Positions 32,169 through 34,718 of a stretch of 34,718 nucleotides of DNA are shown piece after piece (position 1 is the first letter of the stretch; each line of letters begins with the position of its first letter). Source of the DNA: Chloroflexota bacterium (GTDB taxonomy: Bacteria; Chloroflexota; Anaerolineae; Promineifilales; Promineifilaceae); the NCBI GenBank assembly GCA_029559155.1, contig JAKQCM010000171.1, positions 1-34,718 of the forward strand. The letters are read 5' to 3'. The notes beneath the pieces are model-generated. The model did no database searches. It was given only the letters and a program-made list of their open reading frames with translations, and was not told the DNA's origin. The position numbers and the translations under genes are program-made.

Positions 32169-33692
32169 ATGCGATTTCCACGCGCGGCGGGTGTTTTGGT
32201 ACACCCCACATCATTTCCTGGCCGCTACGGCATCGGCGATTTGGGCGAACATGCCTATCACTTCGTCGATTTTTTGGTCAACAGCAAGCAATCTATGTGG
32301 CAGGTATTGCCCTTAGGCCCTACCGGCTATGCTGATTCGCCTTACCAATGTTTTTCCGCTTTTGCGGGGAATCCTTTACTCATCAGCCCGGACCGGCTGG
32401 TAGTGGATGGGTTTTTGCCGCCAACGGCCGTGCAAAACGTCCCCTATTTCCCTTCCCACGCCGTCGATTACGGCGAAGTGATCCAGTACAAAAACGCACT
32501 TTTCCAGCAGGCGTTTAGCCATTTCCAACAGCATGGCGCGCCAGAACAGGCTGCGGCGTTTGAGACGTTTTGCGCCGAAAACAGCTTCTGGCTCGAAGAT
32601 TTTGCTTTGTTCATGGCCGTCAAAAATTTCCACAAAGATCAATCTGGCGGCGTGTGGAACACCTGGCCGGCCGAGATTGCCTACCGCGAACCGGCAGCAA
32701 TGGCCACATGGTCAGCCCAATTAGCCGATGAAATTGCCCTGCACAAATTTTTGCAGTTCTTGTTTTTTACGCAGTGGCTGGCGCTAAAACAATACGCCAA
32801 TGACCGGGGCATCAAAATTATCGGTGATATTCCTATTTTTGTGGCTTTCGACAGCGCCGATGTATGGGCCAACCGTGATTTGTTTTATCTGAAGGAAGAT
32901 GGCTCGCCGGAGTTTATCGCCGGGGTGCCGCCGGATTATTTTAGCGTAACCGGGCAGCGCTGGGGCAATCCGCTGTACCGTTGGGAGCAAATGAAAACCA
33001 ACGACTACGCCTGGTGGGTGAAACGCCTGCAAATGACCTTCCTCCAGGCGGATATTGTGCGCATTGATCATTTTCGCGGCTTTGAGGCGTATTGGGAGAT
33101 TCCGGCGGAGGAGCCAACGGCCGTTGTCGGCCAGTGGGTAAAAGGGCCGGCGGCTGATTTCTTCCGGGCCATGAAAGAGCAGTTGGGCGTATTGCCCATC
33201 ATCGCCGAAGATTTGGGCCTGATCACGCCAGAAGTGATTGCCTTGCGCGACGAGTTCGATTTCCCCGGCATGAAAATTCTACAATTCGGCTTTGGCGGCG
33301 AGCGCAACAGCGGCTTTCTGCCACACACGTTCGACCAAAACTGCGTGGTCTACACCGGCACGCACGACAACGACACGGTCCTGGGCTGGTACACCAGTTC
33401 CACGGAAGACGAGCGAGATCACTTTCGCCGGTACATGGCTGTTGATGGGCATGACGTGGCCTGGGACATGATTCGGCTGGCGCAGATGTCGGTGGCAGAC
33501 ACGGCCGTTGTCATGATGCAAGACCTGATGCGCCTGGGCACAGAAGCGCGCATGAATTTCCCCGGCAAAGTAGGCGGCTACTGGCGCTGGCGCTACACGC
33601 CGGAAATGCTTACCGGCCAGATCGCTTACAATTTGCGTTTGCTCACGGAGTTATACGGCCGTGTGCCAGAACCAGAAGAGAGTGAAAGTTAA
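32169..33692 (+). CDS. malQ: 4-alpha-glucanotransferase (amylomaltase, GH77)
   Basis: 507 residues, the usual length for the bacterial/plant DPE1-like form. It disproportionates maltooligosaccharides by alpha-1,4-glucan transfer. Substrate-loop and active-site motifs are GVLVHPTSFPGRYGIGDLG, QVLPLGPTGYADSPYQCFSA (45-64), IIGDIPIFVAFDSADVW, nucleophile D300 in VRIDHFRGF, acid/base E347 in IIAEDLG and D400 in YTGTHDNDT. All catalytic residues are present. GAGGTG precedes the ATG by 8 nt. Following glgA at 114 nt, it probably belongs to the same transcription unit, ending at the terminator 33755-33788. Confidence 0.96.
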   Translation: MRFPRAAGVLVHPTSFPGRYGIGDLGEHAYHFVDFLVNSKQSMWQVLPLGPTGYADSPYQCFSAFAGNPLLISPDRLVVDGFLPPTAVQNVPYFPSHAVDYGEVIQYKNALFQQAFSHFQQHGAPEQAAAFETFCAENSFWLEDFALFMAVKNFHKDQSGGVWNTWPAEIAYREPAAMATWSAQLADEIALHKFLQFLFFTQWLALKQYANDRGIKIIGDIPIFVAFDSADVWANRDLFYLKEDGSPEFIAGVPPDYFSVTGQRWGNPLYRWEQMKTNDYAWWVKRLQMTFLQADIVRIDHFRGFEAYWEIPAEEPTAVVGQWVKGPAADFFRAMKEQLGVLPIIAEDLGLITPEVIALRDEFDFPGMKILQFGFGGERNSGFLPHTFDQNCVVYTGTHDNDTVLGWYTSSTEDERDHFRRYMAVDGHDVAWDMIRLAQMSVADTAVVMMQDLMRLGTEARMNFPGKVGGYWRWRYTPEMLTGQIAYNLRLLTELYGRVPEPEESES

Positions 33693-33708
33693 TGAATTAG
33701 CCTGGGCA

Positions 33709-33741
33709 AGATTGGACCAATCTCCAAGATTGGTCCAATCT
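33709..33741. repeat. Dispersed inverted repeat, ATTGGACCAAT family, copy C
   Basis: AGATTGGACCAATCT (33709-33723), CCA, AGATTGGTCCAATCT (33727-33741): a perfect 15-bp stem with a 3-nt loop. The 33-nt unit is identical to copy A at 12780 read in the opposite orientation. It lies between convergent genes, just before a separate terminator. Confidence 0.9.
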
Positions 33742-33754
33742 ATAAACCTGGAGC

Positions 33755-33788
33755 AACGGCCGTGCTGCTTTGCTCACGGCCGTTTTTT
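33755..33788 (+). terminator. Intrinsic terminator of glgA-malQ built from two ACGGCCGT octamers
   Basis: AACGGCCGTG (33755-33764) pairs perfectly with CACGGCCGTT (33775-33784) around a 10-nt loop, followed by a run of six T (33783-33788). Each arm contains a copy of the overrepresented octamer. It ends 6 nt before the convergent zinc-ribbon gene. Confidence 0.85.
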
Positions 33789-33794
33789 ACCCCC

Positions 33795-34331
33795 TCACAG
33801 CAGCGCCAGCGCCACAATCACCAGCACAAAAACCACCATCAATACAGCCGCCGCCAGCACCATTAGCCGGTCGCGTTTTTGATTGGCCGCCAGACTGCGC
33901 GCCACCTCACGCTGACGCTCTTCCTCGAGAGCCAACATCTCGGCCATGCGCCGCTGGGCAGCTCTGTCTTCCGCTTCTTTCATCTGGCGAATTTGCACAT
34001 GACGCTCATTCAACCGGTCAGCCCGCGTCCGAGCATCCACCTTTTGCAGCATCTCGAAGATGTCCAGGGCCGCGCCGCACTTCTGGCAGTATTCGTCGCC
34101 GGTCCAGTTAGATGTCTGACATTTGGGGCAGACGCGGGTCAACGCGTGGCCGCACTGGCGGCAAATGGCGCGCGGCTCGCGGTGGTAGGTGTGGCAGTTC
34201 GGGCAAATGTGCCCTTCCAGCAAAAACTGGCTGCCGCAGGCGTCGCAGGTGACGTGCTGGCCGTGCTGGCGCACGTCGATGGGAGCCAGGCAGTTGGGGC
34301 AGGCGATTTCGGTCAGGAATTCGTTGTCCAT
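33795..34331 (-). CDS. Triple zinc-ribbon protein with coiled coil and C-terminal membrane anchor
   Basis: 178 residues, unknown function. Three C4 zinc ribbons are visible: C11/C14/C29/C32, C43/C46/C57/C60 and C68/C71/C82/C85 (CPNC...CDACG, CPNCH...CRQCG, CPKCQ...CQKCG). A charged coiled coil follows (about 90-150, rich in R, E, A, M), then one hydrophobic helix ending at the C-terminus (155-178), as in tail-anchored proteins. The start is ATG at 34331, only 4 nt after the stop of the upstream reductase gene, so translation is probably coupled; the open frame reaching back to 34517 is an overlap with that gene. A membrane-bound adaptor role is inference. Confidence 0.75.
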   Translation of the reverse strand: MDNEFLTEIACPNCLAPIDVRQHGQHVTCDACGSQFLLEGHICPNCHTYHREPRAICRQCGHALTRVCPKCQTSNWTGDEYCQKCGAALDIFEMLQKVDARTRADRLNERHVQIRQMKEAEDRAAQRRMAEMLALEEERQREVARSLAANQKRDRLMVLAAAVLMVVFVLVIVALALL

Positions 34332-34335
34332 GGGG

Positions 34336-34718
34336 CTATTTGCGGCGCAGCAGCTTAAGGGCGATGTGACGGCCGTTTCCCTGCACCATCGCCAGGTGAA
34401 TCCACACCATCGCCAGCGGTTCCAAATAGCGCGCCGTTTGCAGCGCGCCCACGTCGGCCACGTCAAAGCCCAGCGCTTCAGCCAGTTGGGTGACGGTTTG
34501 TTTGGCGGCGGTGTCATCCCCGGCGATGAACATCGTGCTGGCCTGATCGCCGTAGAGTGGGTTGGCCATGTTTTCCGCGCCGGTTGAATTAAACGCCTTC
34601 ACCACCCGCGCCCCGTTGGCCCAGCGGGCGACCATCTCCGCGCCGGAAATGTCTTTGCCATAGGCCAGGGTAAAGCCGGGCGCGATGGGGTTGGTGGCGT
34701 CGATCAGAATTTTGCCGC
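34336..34718 (-). CDS. NADPH-dependent F420 reductase-like protein (partial, 5' end off window)
   Basis: The C-terminal 126 residues or so of an F420-dependent NADP oxidoreductase (Fno-like). Reading off the window edge, it shows ILIDATNPIAPGF (end of the Rossmann domain) then VARWANGARVVKAFNSTGAE, NMANPLYGD, MFIAGDDTAAK and ARYLEPLAMVWIHLAMVQGN before GRHIALKLLRR, a very typical pattern. The enzyme transfers hydride between F420H2 and NADP+, linking the F420-type oxidoreductases in the window to the NADPH pool; some members of this family reduce other substrates. The N-terminal GxGxxG site lies outside the window. It overlaps nothing and ends 4 nt before the zinc-ribbon gene. Confidence 0.85.
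   Translation of the reverse strand, partial: GKILIDATNPIAPGFTLAYGKDISGAEMVARWANGARVVKAFNSTGAENMANPLYGDQASTMFIAGDDTAAKQTVTQLAEALGFDVADVGALQTARYLEPLAMVWIHLAMVQGNGRHIALKLLRRK

Larger units (their letters stand above)
837..34376. repeat. Highly iterated palindromic octamer ACGGCCGT (about 80 copies)
   Basis: The 8-bp palindrome occurs about 80 times by eye, first at 837-844 and last at 34369-34376. Composition predicts about one copy in a window this size. Copies lie in genes on both strands (commonly read as Thr-Ala-Val, Asn/Tyr/His-Gly-Arg or Arg-Pro) and in gaps, at stop codons and in hairpins. The longest gap I saw is about 2.5 kb (13642-16145), spanning pepA. CGGCCG with other flanks is much rarer, so the outer A and T matter. 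Confidence 0.93.

Overview
The window is a moderately GC-rich bacterial chromosome segment with about 25 protein genes, one tRNA and no phage, plasmid, IS or CRISPR structure. Gene content and style suggest an uncultured Chloroflexota bacterium of the Anaerolineae/Ardenticatenia kind. The pointers are threonine/proline-rich surface tails, F420-type enzymes, an ftsZ without the usual mur/fts cluster, and duplicated 2-oxoacid:ferredoxin oxidoreductases. This placement is inference from content, not from a phylogeny.

Layout. 130-3092 (minus): an LLM-class F420-type oxidoreductase, tRNA-Glu(UUC) with its own promoter and terminator, then a small helix-turn-helix gene and ftsZ behind a promoter wrapped in TACAACA boxes. 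3156-5166 (minus): FHA-domain membrane protein and a MEMO/AmmeMemoRadiSam-B protein in one operon. 5229-9824 (plus): an SLC12-like cation-chloride cotransporter, a repeat-filled intergenic stretch, and two coiled-coil membrane proteins. 9834-13822: a methyltransferase (possibly frameshifted at its 5' end) with a TTG-started membrane protein, a diheme cytochrome c peroxidase-like lipoprotein, and an NAD-dependent epimerase. 13984-16785 (plus): leucyl aminopeptidase and a GCS2-type carboxylate-amine ligase. 16844-19362 (minus): zinc-ribbon membrane protein, YqhQ/DUF1385 protein and TPR protein. 19647-27026 (plus): nitroreductase, then a GntR/FCD regulator followed by two tandem KorAB-type 2-oxoacid:ferredoxin oxidoreductases. 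27074-29093 (minus): FtsB/DivIC-like protein and a PAS histidine kinase. 29194-33692 (plus): MFS transporter, then glycogen synthase and 4-alpha-glucanotransferase. 33795-34718 (minus): triple zinc-ribbon membrane protein and a partial F420-dependent NADP reductase.

The most striking signal is not a gene. The palindromic octamer ACGGCCGT occurs about 80 times by eye (roughly once per 430 bases) where composition predicts about one. It lies in coding and non-coding DNA and supplies the arms of at least one terminator. It behaves like the HIP1 palindrome of cyanobacteria. A second class of dispersed elements, inverted repeats built on AGATTGGACCAATCT, lies between convergent genes, with two identical copies in opposite orientation.

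Functional themes: central 2-oxoacid/ferredoxin metabolism with a dedicated local regulator; F420-linked redox enzymes at both ends and in the middle; alpha-glucan storage; and two cell-division genes (ftsZ and an ftsB-like gene), each placed in an unusual regulatory setting. Several minus-strand promoters match the sigma-70 consensus closely, and two place the transcription start at the initiator codon (leaderless mRNAs).
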